Assembly (NCBI GenBank): GCA_027943335.1
Contig: BSBK01008829.1
Location: forward strand, 1 to 64,000
DNA: 64,000 bases
Direction of reading: 5' to 3'
Source: Chamaecyparis obtusa
Lineage: Eukaryota; Streptophyta; Pinopsida; Cupressales; Cupressaceae
Below, piece by piece: positions 49,166-61,219 of the stretch. The translations under genes and the position numbers were made by a program. Below the pieces are notes generated by a model, which was given only the letters and a program-made list of their open reading frames with translations, ran no database searches and was not told the DNA's origin. Each line of letters begins with the position of its first letter. Positions within the stretch are counted from its first letter, which is position 1.

Positions 49166-52100
49166 TGTTGCTTGTGCATTATTCCCTTTGATCTTCAACT
49201 TGCAGGTTTACACTTTGATGGATAATATAAATAAAATCCTGACTCTATCACTAGTCCAAAGTCCACAAAGAAGAGGGCCAACTGACAAGGATCAAAGGAT
49301 CCTTCCACTCTTTGAGCTTCAATGCTCAAATGGGTATACCCTTGACTCACTTCTTCAAAGGAGTCTAAAAATGACTTACACAATGATCAACACAAGTATA
49401 TAAAAGGTTTATCAAATGCATGTTTATGTTTTTGTGGTTGTTAACCATGACTTCAAAAGAAAGGATCAGTGCCTTATCCTAGGGCTAAGAGTCACCCAAC
49501 CATATACTTCAACTAAATACCTTAAGTCAAACACAATGGAAACCAAAGTAAGTGCTTTGCTTATTACCCCTTTCCCTCAAGCACAAGGACATCGAATTCT
49601 ATACCTAGCTGTAAACTCACTGAGTTCACCTAGAAGGCTTTAATCCTAACTTTGTTAGGAACTCAAAGATAAATTCAAAATACTCTTTGTTTACCATACA
49701 TTAACACACTTTGTGACATTAACATATATGAGCTTAGAGATAAGCAAGACGACATACACAAGATACAAGATTGGGATTCAAGAATGTTTTCCTTAACACA
49801 ATCAGGATTAGCATACAATTGGCATGATACCAAGATGAGAAAAAGGCACCAAATTAGACCTTTATTAGTATATTATAGTAAAAAACAAGGGACCAAAAAC
49901 AACAAGATTTTGGAACCCTTGCAAAATCCAAAATTCTGCAACTTATACCACTAGCTACCTTAGGATCCTCAAGATCGGATGCAACAAGCTTTAGATAGCT
50001 AGGGTTAGGGTCTCAACCACCTGACCTACTAGAAATGGTCTAAAAGTTATTAGAGGGGTGGGAAACATAGGAAACCAAAATTGATCCTCAATCATGAAAG
50101 TCTTCTCTGCAGGTACAGGGGATCATAAAATTGGGCTCAAAAGAATAGCTTGCAACATGCCTTGAGCACACAACTACCATGGTAAAAGCTCTACAAATGA
50201 TCCAACCACACCCTGGACCACACCAAAAATAGAAAACCTATCATTTCTCACCGAATAGGGTCATTTCTACAATAAAATCCATAAATTTGGTACTTTCTGG
50301 CGCTGGAAGCTCTCAAAAAAATTTGAATTTGAAAACCAATGGCCACTTCTATGGCACCTACAAAGAAATGATGGCCCACATTTAAACTGAGACTAGCTTT
50401 AAAACACAGCCATCTGATCAATTTCTTTCATGGGTTTATGATTTTCTTCTAAAAGTGGAACCACCAGACTTAGCGAACCGGCGACAAAGGACCCTCGCCA
50501 ATTCACTAAACATTTTGTGCCTTTGCTAAACACTTAGTGACTTCCTGACCATCATTCGCATAATCACCAGACAAACTAGCGATTCACCTTTATCTTTCCA
50601 TGAATGCATGGCCACATTAAATTTGTCAGCACCGTTAACTTCTTTATCCACTCTGCCAAATAATAGACTGCACCTGGGCCTGCCAGATACCACATGTCAC
50701 TAAACCATTCACTGATCCACACCCAGTCACTAGAACAGGACCCACTTACCATAAGCCTTTGAAATGAATAGCTGGCATAAGATCTCATGACTCTGAAAAA
50801 TCACATGAGAACTTACACCGACCGTTAGATCTATCCTCGTCACAGACCCTTTTGACAATAGCCCCACCTCTGAGCACATCCATGTCAACCAATAGAATCA
50901 CAAAAACTAAGCACCACATGGCAGACAGTCCCACAGCAGAATAGGAAACCTGGAAAAATGAAATAAAATCTGATGGATGGTGGATGATCTCATAGGCTTG
51001 GAATATTCTTTGAGATCATATGCAGACTATTAGAATAAAAGATTTCAATGCGAGCACCTCTCACAAGCCAAGTCATCACCATGCAAATGAATGAAAACCC
51101 ACCAACTTAGATCACCATGGCACATAAGAGCTACTTGGCAAGCCTCATCACACTGACATGGACATGTGGCAAGTGGTCACATGATCATATAGCCAAAAAC
51201 TAGGCTACGTGATCATGAAACAACCAATCATAGGCTGCCACATCATTGCCTCTGGGACCACTACCAAAGGAGCCTTACCCTTTTGAAGTATCAGATAGTT
51301 GTCATGAAAGCACAAGAAATAAACCTCGTGCATCTTCACCATGCCAACTTGTGGTAACCATCAATCCTTTCCAAACTTTAACCATGCTGGAAGCATAAGA
51401 AGAGACAAACTACCAAGCACTCAGCGACTACGTGACTAACCCTTCACAAGTTTGTGAGATGTTAGTAGATAACCGCCAATCTTTCAAAGATCACATGACT
51501 AATAGTTGTCGAGTCACTGGATAGAAGATGTAACCACCCAGAGACTTGGAGAATCAGTGACAAGAAACTTTGAAGGACTGGGCTCCACCATCTGTCGCAC
51601 CTATGCACTAAAGCAAAGTAAACCACCATGTAGTTGAATAGAAACTGGGACCCGCACGGCTAGGTGGAAAGTGATCACATGATCGCATGTTAGAAAAGTC
51701 TAACACATGGCCATGCAACAACCAATCAGGAAGAGCCTGGACCCACCACCCATGTCAGACTTGCGCAGTTGAGGGAACGCTAGCAAACAGGGAACTAGTG
51801 TGAGGTTGAAAACACAATGTTTTTGGCATAGTGGAAGACCAAAAACACAAAAAGTTTTTGATGCCAAAGGATAAGCGCACAAAAGCAGGAAGCACAGGGT
51901 TGAAAATAATGAAGGCTGAAAACACACAGACCAAAAACATCATGGACTTTCAAAACCACTGTGGGTTTTTGACACTGTGGAAAATTTTGACAATATTTTT
52001 AGTAGACTTTAGAATTTGAATATCTTTCTAAGTTTGGTGAATTAGTAGATGCAACCTGGGTTGAAGCAAGGTGACACATGAAACACACAAGGCAAGACAC

Positions 52101-52237
52101 TCACACCATGAAACCAAGTGGATTTTCATCGCAAGTCAAGACTGAGATTGTAGGCATGGTAGGATAGCAAAACAAAGACATTGCATGGAACATGCCAACT
52201 TCACAAGATTTTGCAATGACAGAAAAAAGGCCTAACA
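49166..52237 (-). repeat. 5' LTR of E1 (right on plus strand)
   Basis: 3072 bp. On the plus strand it begins TGTTGCTTGTGC and ends GGCCTAACA. It pairs with 38611-41688. No gene inside. Confidence 0.92.
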
Positions 52238-54363
52238 AGTTACACCATGACTCGATGGGAGAGGGGGCCAATGGATAAGAATCTTGAAGACATATTTGAG
52301 AGACATAGAGACAATATTCTATTTGGTGGTTCCTCTCATGACAGTCAACTAGACTCACCCCCTATCAATACCAGATATGTTGATGCACATCAATGGGCTG
52401 AAAGGTATAAGAGATGAGCTCACCAAGAAGAATGGTCACAACATGAAGACCCCGACAATGAATCTTGTGATGCTCATGTGAATGCAGTGTAAACCAATGA
52501 CTTTTTCAAATATTCAAGACCAAGTTCACCACTCTGAACAACTTCAAGGTATACAAGTGAAAGGCTCAAAATAATTGAGTGTGAAAAGAAATCCTTTTTA
52601 GATGAACAAGATGCAAAGGAAAAGAGGTTTAGACTCCTAGAGGTGGAGAGACAAGTCTTGTTAGAATTGGAAAGGAAAGCCTCTCAAGAAGAACAAGATA
52701 GATTTTTGGCCCAAGAACTTAATGCCCAATTCAACAATAGGGGTGTCAATAGTGGAAAGAACTCTTCACCATCTACTCCTTCAGGGAACCCATGAAGTAG
52801 AAGGCATTCAAGAACCCCTTCAAGATCTCTTAGTCCTAGATGAACAAGGACTTCACAACATGCTCATTATAGGAGGAAAACACCTCCTAGGAACTCAAGA
52901 AAACCCTCACAATGTGCTTATCATGGTTCCCAACATGGAGGTAGTAGCTCAAGTTTTGATCTCAATTCTCAAGACTTCATGAGGATGCAACAAGAACCAC
53001 TCTTCCAACATTATGTGGAAAGATATCTAGAGAAAAACAAAGACAAGTTCCTAGCTAGCTTAATCAACAAGGGCACTAGAGTCACCTATAACTTTGATGT
53101 GGACAGAAAGATTAAGAAGCAAAATCCATCTCAAGAAGAAGAGATCAAACAAATGAAGAGTATGATGGAAAATTTATTGGCACCTAAGAGCTCATTTTCA
53201 CTTGACTCAATTTGTCCTAATCCTTTTGACAAGAGTGTGAGCATGAAAGACTTTCCTAGGAAGGCAAAAATTCCCCAATATGACAAGTATGATGGTAATG
53301 GGGATCCACATGACCATGTGTGCCAATTCTACATTATGAGCTTTGAGTTTCATCAAGACAAATCCTATCTTATGAGGTTGTTCCCAAGGAGTCTCAATGG
53401 TCAAGCAATGGAGTGGTTCACCAATTTAACTCCCCCCATCAAGACCTTCAAAGAGCTTGTTCATAGATTCATCCAACACTTTTCCTACAATCTTTTGAGA
53501 TTTGTCACCATGTTTGACCTATGTAACTTAAAACAAAATCAAGGAGAATCCTTTGTTGTTTTCTTACAAAGGTGGAGACGTCAATATTCTCGCTATTCTA
53601 GGACCATTCCTGAAAAGGAGAAGATTGACATCCTTATTAGAAACTTGGTTCTTGAGATGTGGTATGAAGTGTGGAAAATGGTCTTTGACTCCTTTGACAC
53701 CATGGTCGAAACCGCATGTAGAATTGAGGATGTTTTGAAAGAACAAGGAATTTTGACCAACAACAAAAATAATAATAATAGTCAAAATAACAACAATGAT
53801 AATAATGACAAAGGGAAGAATGTACATTGGAATAAGAACAAACAAGTGGTTAACAATGGAGTTTTGGACTCTTCTCAAGCTAAGGATCAAGGTGTTCTTC
53901 ACTTATCTAGTGTTTTTCAAGCAATGAAGCTCAATGCATCCAACCAACAAGAACATAAGCCAAGGTACCAACATAAGCCTAAGAAAGAGAGGAGTCAATT
54001 TTCAAAGCTTGGTGATTCATATGAGGATGTATTCAAAACACTCATTGCCAACAATCTTGCACATCCTCAAGATCCCACAAAGCATCATATTCCTCATGTT
54101 AAACCACATTGGTGGGATGAGAAAGCTTTCTACAAATTTCACAATGGTATTGGACATGATATTGAACACTGTTAGGAACTTAAGCATATCATCCAAGATC
54201 TCATTGAGAATGGAAAACTTAAGGTGGATGGTTTGAACACTAATGTTGATCATAAGGCTTTCAAAGAACCTTTGCCTAAATATAAGAATGGGGAAACCTC
54301 TAAACCAAAGAGTGGCAAGGCCAAGATCAACTACACGTACATAGCTGCAAAAAATGTGGTCAA
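52238..54363 (+). pseudogene. Gypsy D gag, main piece
   Basis: Resumes the frame left at 38610. A charged coiled-coil region (52560-52720: KKSFLDEQDAKEKRFRLLEV) is broken by stops, then the open frame 52979-54175. The capsid region has PQYDKYDGNGDPHDHVCQFY, LNGQAMEWFTNL and FVVFLQRWRRQYSRY. An Asn-rich stretch is near 53760-53810. The C-terminal segment FYKFHNGIGHDIEHC is typical of plant gypsy gag, ends in one stop (54173) and runs on to the E2 insertion at 54364. Confidence 0.9.
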
Positions 54364-56972
54364 TGTTGGTTGTGGATTATTCCCTTTGATCTTCAACTTG
54401 AAAATTTACACTTTGATGGATAATGTAAATGAAACTCTGACTCTATCACCACTCCGAAGTCCACAAGGAAGAGGGCCAACTGACAAGGATCAAAGGATCC
54501 TTCTACTCTTTGTGCTTCAATGCTTAGGTGGGTGTACCCTTGACTCACTTCTTCAAAGGAGTCTCAAAATGATGTATACAATGCTCAACACAAATCTATA
54601 AAAGGTTAATCAAATGAATGTTTATGTTTGTGTGGTTGTTAACCATGACTTCAAAAGAAATGACTAGTGCCTTATCCCAGGGCTAAGAGTCACCCAACCA
54701 TATAATTCAACTAAATACCTTAAGTCAAACACAATGGAAACTAGAGTAAGTGCTTTGCCTATTACCCCTTTCCCTCAAGCACAAGGACATCAAATTCTAC
54801 ACCTGGCTGCAAACTCACTGAATTCACCTAAAACGCTTTAATCCTAACTTTGTTAGAAATTCAGAGATGAATTCAAAATACTCTTTGTTTACCATACATT
54901 AACACACTTTGTGACATTAACATATATGAGCTCAGAGACAAGCAAGAAGACATACACAAGATACAAGATTGGGATTTAAGAATGTTTTCCTTAACACAAT
55001 CAGGATTAGCATACAATTAGCATGACATAAAGCTGGAAAAAAGACACCAAATCAAACCTCTATCAGTGTATTACAGTAAAAAACTAGGGACCAAAAGTAA
55101 CAAGATTTTGGAACCCCTGCAAAATCTAGAATTCTCTAACTTATACCCCCTAGTCATCTTGAAAATCTGCAACAAGCTATGGATGACTAGGGTTAGGGTT
55201 TCAACCACCCAACCTGCTGGAAATGGTCACAAAATTTACTACAAATACACTTTGAGCCAAGAAAGTCCTTCACTAGGTACCAAACCTCCTTTGCAATTAA
55301 CCGCATAGACCCTGGACCACATCACAGCACCAAACAAATCCAATCAGGCCGCTAAAACATTTAAAACCAGTCCTTTCTGGTTGCTGGAAACCCTCAAAAA
55401 ATTTGAATTCAAAATCAAATGGCTACATCTTTGGCACCCAGCTCATCAATGGTCATGATTTGAATGGAGATCAGCTTTATATCCCTGTCATTAGATCTTT
55501 ATCTTTCCCAGGCTTTGCAACTCTAACTCATCCAGGCACCTCGGGCTGACTCCGCAGCTATGATATATCAATAATTATCACATGATCACATAGCACGGAG
55601 ATGGGCTACGCGATCATGTGAAAACCCACCAACAATGCAACTATTGCCTACCCCTAAGTATCAGACCCACCTTGTGTATCCACCTCAACACCTATCAGCC
55701 AATAAAAATCATGCACCTCAGCACACCCTAGCAAATGGACCCACCACCTAGAAAAGCTTTACACCTTTGGGAAGATCAAACAGTGATCACATGATCACAA
55801 AGGAGAGGAATATTCATCATGATCATGCGGCCACCATAGATCTCTTCTGCATGTTATTCCTCTTAAGAAATACCAAGCTCACCATCTAGTGACATCACAA
55901 CTGTGGAAAACTTAACCCCTAGCCAAGTCACCAGATGCTAGGGACTGAACCACCAGGATTTAGCAACTAAGAGAAGACCGCAAGTTGCTAGGTCACAGAA
56001 TGAAAACTTAACCACCAAGAAACTGAACACCATAGAAGACTAGGACCCAAGCGGATAGATGGCAAGTGGTCACATGATTGCATGTCAAAAAATTTTGACA
56101 TGCGGCGATGTGACAGCCAATCAGAACACATCTCCACCTATCGTCTGACACTAGGACCACTGCGCTCTGCAAATAGAATCAATAGCAGGCACATGATCAC
56201 AAGGGGAAGGGATATTCCTTGCGATCACATGTTGACCATCGATCTCTTCTCCTCTACCGCTTGAAGAATTGAGCCCACTTACCAACCACCGAGCATCTAG
56301 TGACTTCGCAACAAACTGCTCACCAAGTCATGAGATGCTAACCACTAACTGTGAGAAAAGAGGAGATCACACAACAACACAGTCACTGGGTCACCAAATG
56401 AAAAACTAACCACCAAGCAGCTAAGAAGAACATCAATGAGAATTGAGACCACGCGGACAAGTGGCAGGTGGTCGCATGATCACATGTTAGAAAATTCTAG
56501 CATGTGGCCATGCGACAACCAATTAGGAAGAGCTTGGACCCACCACCCATGTCAGACTTGCACAGTTGAGGGAACACCAGCAAATAGGGAACTAGTGTGA
56601 GGTCAAAAACATACAATGTTTTCGGCACAATGAAAGACTGAAAACACACAGAGTTTTCAACACCAAAGGATAAGCGCATAAAAGTAGGAAGCACAGGGTT
56701 GAAAACAATGAAGGCCAAAAACACACAGACTAAAAACATCATGGACTTTTGAAAACACTATGGGCTTTTGACACTGTGGCAAGTTTTAAAGATTGCTTCT
56801 TGTGGACCTTGAAACTCGAATAACTTTCTAGGCTTTATGATTTAGGAGATGTCGTCTAGATTGAAGCAAGGAAACAACACAAGGAACATAGGGCAGGGCA
56901 CAAACCAAGAAACACTTGCAAGGAGGAGGCCATTTTCAAAAGATTTTGCCATGACAGAAAAATGGCCTAACA
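54364..56972 (-). mobile_element. E2, solo LTR of the E family
   Basis: 2609 bp, from TGTTGGTTGTGG to GGCCTAACA on the plus strand, homologous to the E1 LTRs but shorter through internal deletions. Perfect GTCAA duplications at 54359-54363 and 56973-56977. It has no interior, so recombination between LTRs has removed the genes. Same orientation as E1, antisense to D. The gag frame of D is continuous across it. Confidence 0.93.
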
Positions 56973-58480
56973 GTCAACATGCTTGAAGTTGTGGAGAAAA
57001 ATGTCAACATGATGGGGAAAAAGGATCCCTATGGTTATGATGTGGACTCTCCTCCTATCTTTGATGAAGAACCTATTATTGTGCTAAGGGGTCCTCACTC
57101 TAGAAGGTTATTCCAAGCTCTTAATGTTGTCATGAGAAGTCAAGGTCCTGTGGTCATTAGAGGACCTAGTTCAAATAAATCCAATAAACCAAAGCAAGTG
57201 GCATCCAAGAATGTCACCACAAAGCTAATAGTTAATCCCAAAATGAGTTATAATCTTTTTGATCAGTTGCAAAGAACCCCAACTCAGATTTCAATCTTTG
57301 AGCTCTTAAAGTTGTCCTCAAGACATAAGAAAGTCCTTGAGGATGCCTTGCATGCAACAAATGTCCCTAAAAATTTAGATGTCAATCAATTCAAAAACAT
57401 GGTCAATCATATTGCTAGCCCTCATTACCTTACTTTTTCAAAGGACTATGATAAATCTTTGAGCCACCCACATAATATCACCCTTCATATTGAAGTCATG
57501 ATCCAAAAAACCCTTGTCAAGCATGTGTTGATAGATGGGGGTGCTGGGCTCAATATTTGTTCCTTAAGTCTTTTAAAGACATTGGGTTACTCAGAACAAG
57601 TCATAGATGCATGAAAGAAGATCACAATAAAATCCTATGAAGAGGCAAAAAGAAGTTCCAAAGGATTGGCCCTATTGAGAAGGATATTTTGTTTCAAATT
57701 GTTGATGTTGGTCCTCTAGCATACAACATCTTGCTTGGTAGACCTTGGATCCATGATACAAAAGCAGCACCATCTACCTACCACTAGTGTGTTAAGTTCC
57801 CCTATAATGGAGTATAAATTTGTATACCTAGGGATATCACATTATCTATCAACTCAATTTCAGGAGGGACTCATGTTCCCCTCAACAAAGAAGTAGAAGA
57901 TTTCAATGCAACTCTAGCACAGTGCGAAGATAAGTTCAAGTCAATGGACCTTGGTATGGGGGGGTATCAAATTAACTCCTTTACAAAGCTACCAGTCTCA
58001 CCTAGGTCTTATGGAAATACTTCACAAGAAATGAGACCTTCCTCTTCAACCATGACCTTATTTGGCACATTTGTAGAGTCCTTAGTACCTATCAAAGATG
58101 AGAAAGAAGAGGTGGCTATTAAAGATTGGATTTATAGAGAAGATAAATACATGAAAATGAGAACTTCTCTCCCTCTCCTAAGGCTTATGGTAGAGGGTAT
58201 ACTTTTTTCAAAAATATGGGCTATCCAAGACATGGCCCTCTCAATCATAGATTGGATGCTAGAGTTGAACCTCTTGATCATGCTCTTTTTGGATGCAATT
58301 CTAAGAAGATGGTTAGCCTAGGATTTGATAATCATAACAAGAACACTGCTCCTATCCTTGATGAGATAGATAGAGAAGATGAACCAAAATACATGCCCAA
58401 TTTGACAAGCCAATAAGATATGTGTGAAGATTGGGTCCCTTCAACCAATCTCCTTTGGGGAGATTTAGATAATCCAGTTG
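56973..58480 (+). pseudogene. Gypsy D gag end and protease
   Basis: Resumes after E2 with an intervening segment (GYDVDSPPIFDEEPIIVL) and RTPTQISIFELLKLSSRHKK, the motif that precedes gypsy proteases. The protease catalytic motif VLIDGGAGLNICSLSLL is at about 57525-57575. After a stop at 57612-57614 and a frameshift, NILLGRPWIHDTKAAPS follows at 57728. The segment 57944-58480 keeps a gag-pol linker with a degenerate Gly-rich region (MGYPRHGPL). Catalytic Asp present, reading frame broken. Confidence 0.8.
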
Positions 58481-59340
58481 CTCATACAACAATTACAAAC
58501 ATAGAACGAGATGAGTTAGAAATAGAAGATCCTATGAAAGAATGTAAATGAAAGAATATTGTTTGTTTGCTAGAGAGAGATCTTACCCTTGATGACATTA
58601 GAGCTTCCACATCAAGACATCCCAAACATGCATGGTGTAAACATCCTAGTAGGGATTCAGATATAGATTCACATGAGTATGAATGGGAGTCTCTATCAAA
58701 TTCTTCCATAGTCAACATGGATGTTGATGTTTTCCATACTTATAGTTCTCATCTTGAGGTAGTTGATGAGTCATGTGTAGGATTTAAGGATTTGAATCCA
58801 TAGGTTGCTTCAGTGGATGATTCTTCACTTGGTAGGATGAATCCTGATTTGGGTAGCTTAGAAGGACACTCGATAGACATCAAATCTTCTGTCAATAGAG
58901 ATAATGTTATCTACATCCACAACCTTGAACCATTCATTGACTTATCCCTTTCTCATCCTCACCTCATTGATTGGTCCCAATGCTATCAAGAGCTTGAGAT
59001 CTTGACATTCTAGAATGACTATGAGATAACCTGTGACCTGAATGCAATTGAACCTGTAGTCTCTTCCACTAGTGAACCAGTTACCAGCATGACAAAGATA
59101 GACATCAAGCACCTTAGTAACAAAATAAAAAGAAAAGAAAAAAAGAATAAGAGTTCTGATGGTGAAAATCACTATGTGGCAGTGTCAGAACCAAAAAAAG
59201 TAAAAATAAATGATGTATCCAAGGGTGAAAACCTCTCTGAGGTGCTTAAGTATGAGGTACTTGATCATCTCCCTAGTTACTTTCAAGATAGATATTCAGT
59301 GCTTGTTGAACCAATGCAAGCAATCAACTTGGGTACAGAT
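58481..59340 (+). pseudogene. Gypsy D linker between protease and RT
   Basis: A variable, acidic and Ser-rich segment with stops (for example SLSHPHLIDWSQCYQEL near 58950), then a basic stretch KIKRKEKKNKSS (59125) and a segment ending NLGTDEAP that starts the RT-proximal region. No enzyme motif expected or seen. Confidence 0.6.
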
Positions 59341-60240
59341 GAGGCTCCATAGATAGTTCACTTGGCTCAGTCCTTGTCAACACAAGAAAGGGAAGCATAC
59401 ACCAAGTTCTTATAGAGAAAGAAGATTAATTTTGCATGGACTTATTCAAATATGCCAAGGTTGGACACTAATCTTACTATGCATCACTTGTCCATAGCTC
59501 CAGGTGTGAAACTAGTCAAACAAAAATTGAGAAAAATGCATCCTCACATAGCTCTTCTAGTCAAAAAAAAATTAGAAAAGCTCCTTAGCCCGGGATTCAT
59601 AAGAGCTATTGACTACACTAAATGGATATCAAATATTGTACTAGTTTACAAACATGATAAATCCATTCTCATTTGCACATACTTTAGAGATCTCAATAGA
59701 GCATGCCCAAATGATGATTTTCCACTCCCAAATATAGACATGATAGTGGACATGACTGCGGGTTATGAGATCTATGCATTGATGAATGGTTTTTCTGGAT
59801 ATAATCAGATCAAGATAGCTCCTAAAGACCAAGAAAAAACTGCATTCACTTGTGCATGGGGTACCTATTGTTGGAACATTATGGCTTTTGGATTAAAAAA
59901 TGTAGGATCCACCTATCAATGAGCTATGACAACTATTTTTCATGACATGATGCATAAAAACATGGAAGATTATGTGAATGACACCTTGGCCAAATCTAAG
60001 AAAAGAGACACACACTTAGGTGATTTAGAAGTCATTCTAGATTGCATGGAACAATTTCAATTAAGATTAAATCCTAAAAAGTGTGCATTTTGTGTCACCT
60101 CTGGAAAAATTCTAGGATTCCTCATTTCACCAAAAGCAATAAAGGTAGACCTTGAAAAAGTCCAAGCAATCATGGATATGCCACCTCCTAAAAACATTAG
60201 TCAAATGAGGAGTCTTCAAGGACATCTTTAATCCATAAGG
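59341..60240 (+). pseudogene. Gypsy D reverse transcriptase, two catalytic Asp lost
   Basis: Linker (INFAWTYSNMPRLDTNL), fingers (LSPGFIRAIDYTKWISNIV), then RDLNRACPNDDFPLPNIDM. Where DGFSGYNQ is expected, the sequence reads LMNGFSGYNQIKI (Asn codon at 59785), and where YVDD is expected it reads YVND (59971-59982). AFTCAWGTYCWNIMAFGLKN has lost its usual MPFGL. The thumb region holds RLNPKKCAFCVTSGKILGFL. In-frame stops include those near 59350 and 59921 and at the end. RT would copy element RNA to DNA; this one cannot. Confidence 0.9.
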
Positions 60241-60789
60241 AGGTTCATTTCATAGCTGGCAGATAGAGCTCAACCTCTCAATAAGAACTTCTATAAGGGA
60301 GTCAAATGTGTCTGGAATGAGGATTGTCAAAAGAGCATGGACCAAATCAAGAAATACTTGGCAAATCCTCCTATTTTAATGCCTCCTATCCTAGGAAAAC
60401 CACTTATTCTATATGTTTCAACAACATAATCTTCCTTGGGGGAATTAATAGCTCAACTTGATGAACATGGGAAAGAAAGAGACATATATTACATTAGTCA
60501 TACGCTTGTTTCATATGAGGTTAGTTACACCAGTATTGAGAAACCTTGCCTTGTAGTGGTGTTTTCTTCCCAAAAGTTGTGACATTACATGCTTACACAC
60601 ACAATACACCTCATAGAAAATATTGATCCACTCAAGTATTTACTCAGTAAGGCTACTCTCATAGGTAGACTTGCTATGTGGATGATGATCCTGACAAAGT
60701 TTGACATAGAGTACATTGAGTGTTAATCTATAAAAGGACAAGCCATTGCTGATCAATTGGATGATTTTCAAATTCAAGATAGTGCACCT
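60241..60789 (+). pseudogene. Gypsy D native RNase H, degenerate
   Basis: Keeps the linker and gypsy RNase H framework (CQKSMDQIKKYLANPPILMP, then GELIAQLDEHGKERDIYYIS, then LAMWMMILTKFDIEYIE), with several stops (60427, 60581, 60724). The catalytic TDAS position reads VSTT. The stretch GQAIADQLDDF leads straight into the second RNase H. Confidence 0.8.
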
Positions 60790-61219
60790 ATTCAAGTTGA
60801 ATTTCTAGATGAGCACCTCATGTACATGATTGAGAGAACATGGAAGATGTTCTTTGATGGATCTTTTATGCAAAATGATTCAAGAGCTGGTGTATTGTTT
60901 GTTTCTCCTCATGGGTACACGATTCCTAAGTCTTACAAGTTATTATTCCCATGTACAAACAACATTGCCAAGTATGAAGCTTTAAAAAATGGACTTAAAA
61001 TGGCCATAGAATGGAGAATCATAGAGGTACACATCTATGGGGATTCACAATTGATAATCAACCAAGTTAATGAAGAATATCAAACAAAAGATGAGAAATT
61101 GTTACCTTACAAGAAAATGGTTGATTCCTTGAAATGTTATTTCACATTTTTGACATTTCAGCAAATCCCTAGAGCAAAAAAAAAAGTAGCTGATCCTATG
61201 ACCACACTTGCTTCACTCC
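60790..61219 (+). pseudogene. Gypsy D archaeal-type RNase H after RT
   Basis: Open from 60757. Motifs: WKMFFDGSFMQNDSRAGVLF (Asp), NNIAKYEALKNGL (Glu), HIYGDSQLIINQV (Asp), KKVADPMTTLASLL (Asp). All catalytic residues are present. It follows the native RNase H, the order usual in Tat elements. It is cut by the LTR of E3 after TLASLL. Confidence 0.9.

Larger units (their letters stand above)
38611..52237 (-). mobile_element. Gypsy element E1, full length, 3-kb LTRs
   Basis: 13.6 kb on the minus strand. 5' LTR 49166-52237, primer site 49144-49162, gag, protease, archaeal-type RNase H, RT, native RNase H, integrase, 3' LTR 38611-41688. Perfect AGTTA duplications at 38606-38610 and 52238-52242. 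The primer site TGGTGACTCTATTGGGG resembles the tRNA-Arg-type sites known from Ogre/Tat elements, and long LTRs and a second RNase H fit Tat. A first-165-bp comparison of the LTRs shows about 6% differences. It is inserted in the gag of D. Confidence 0.93.
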
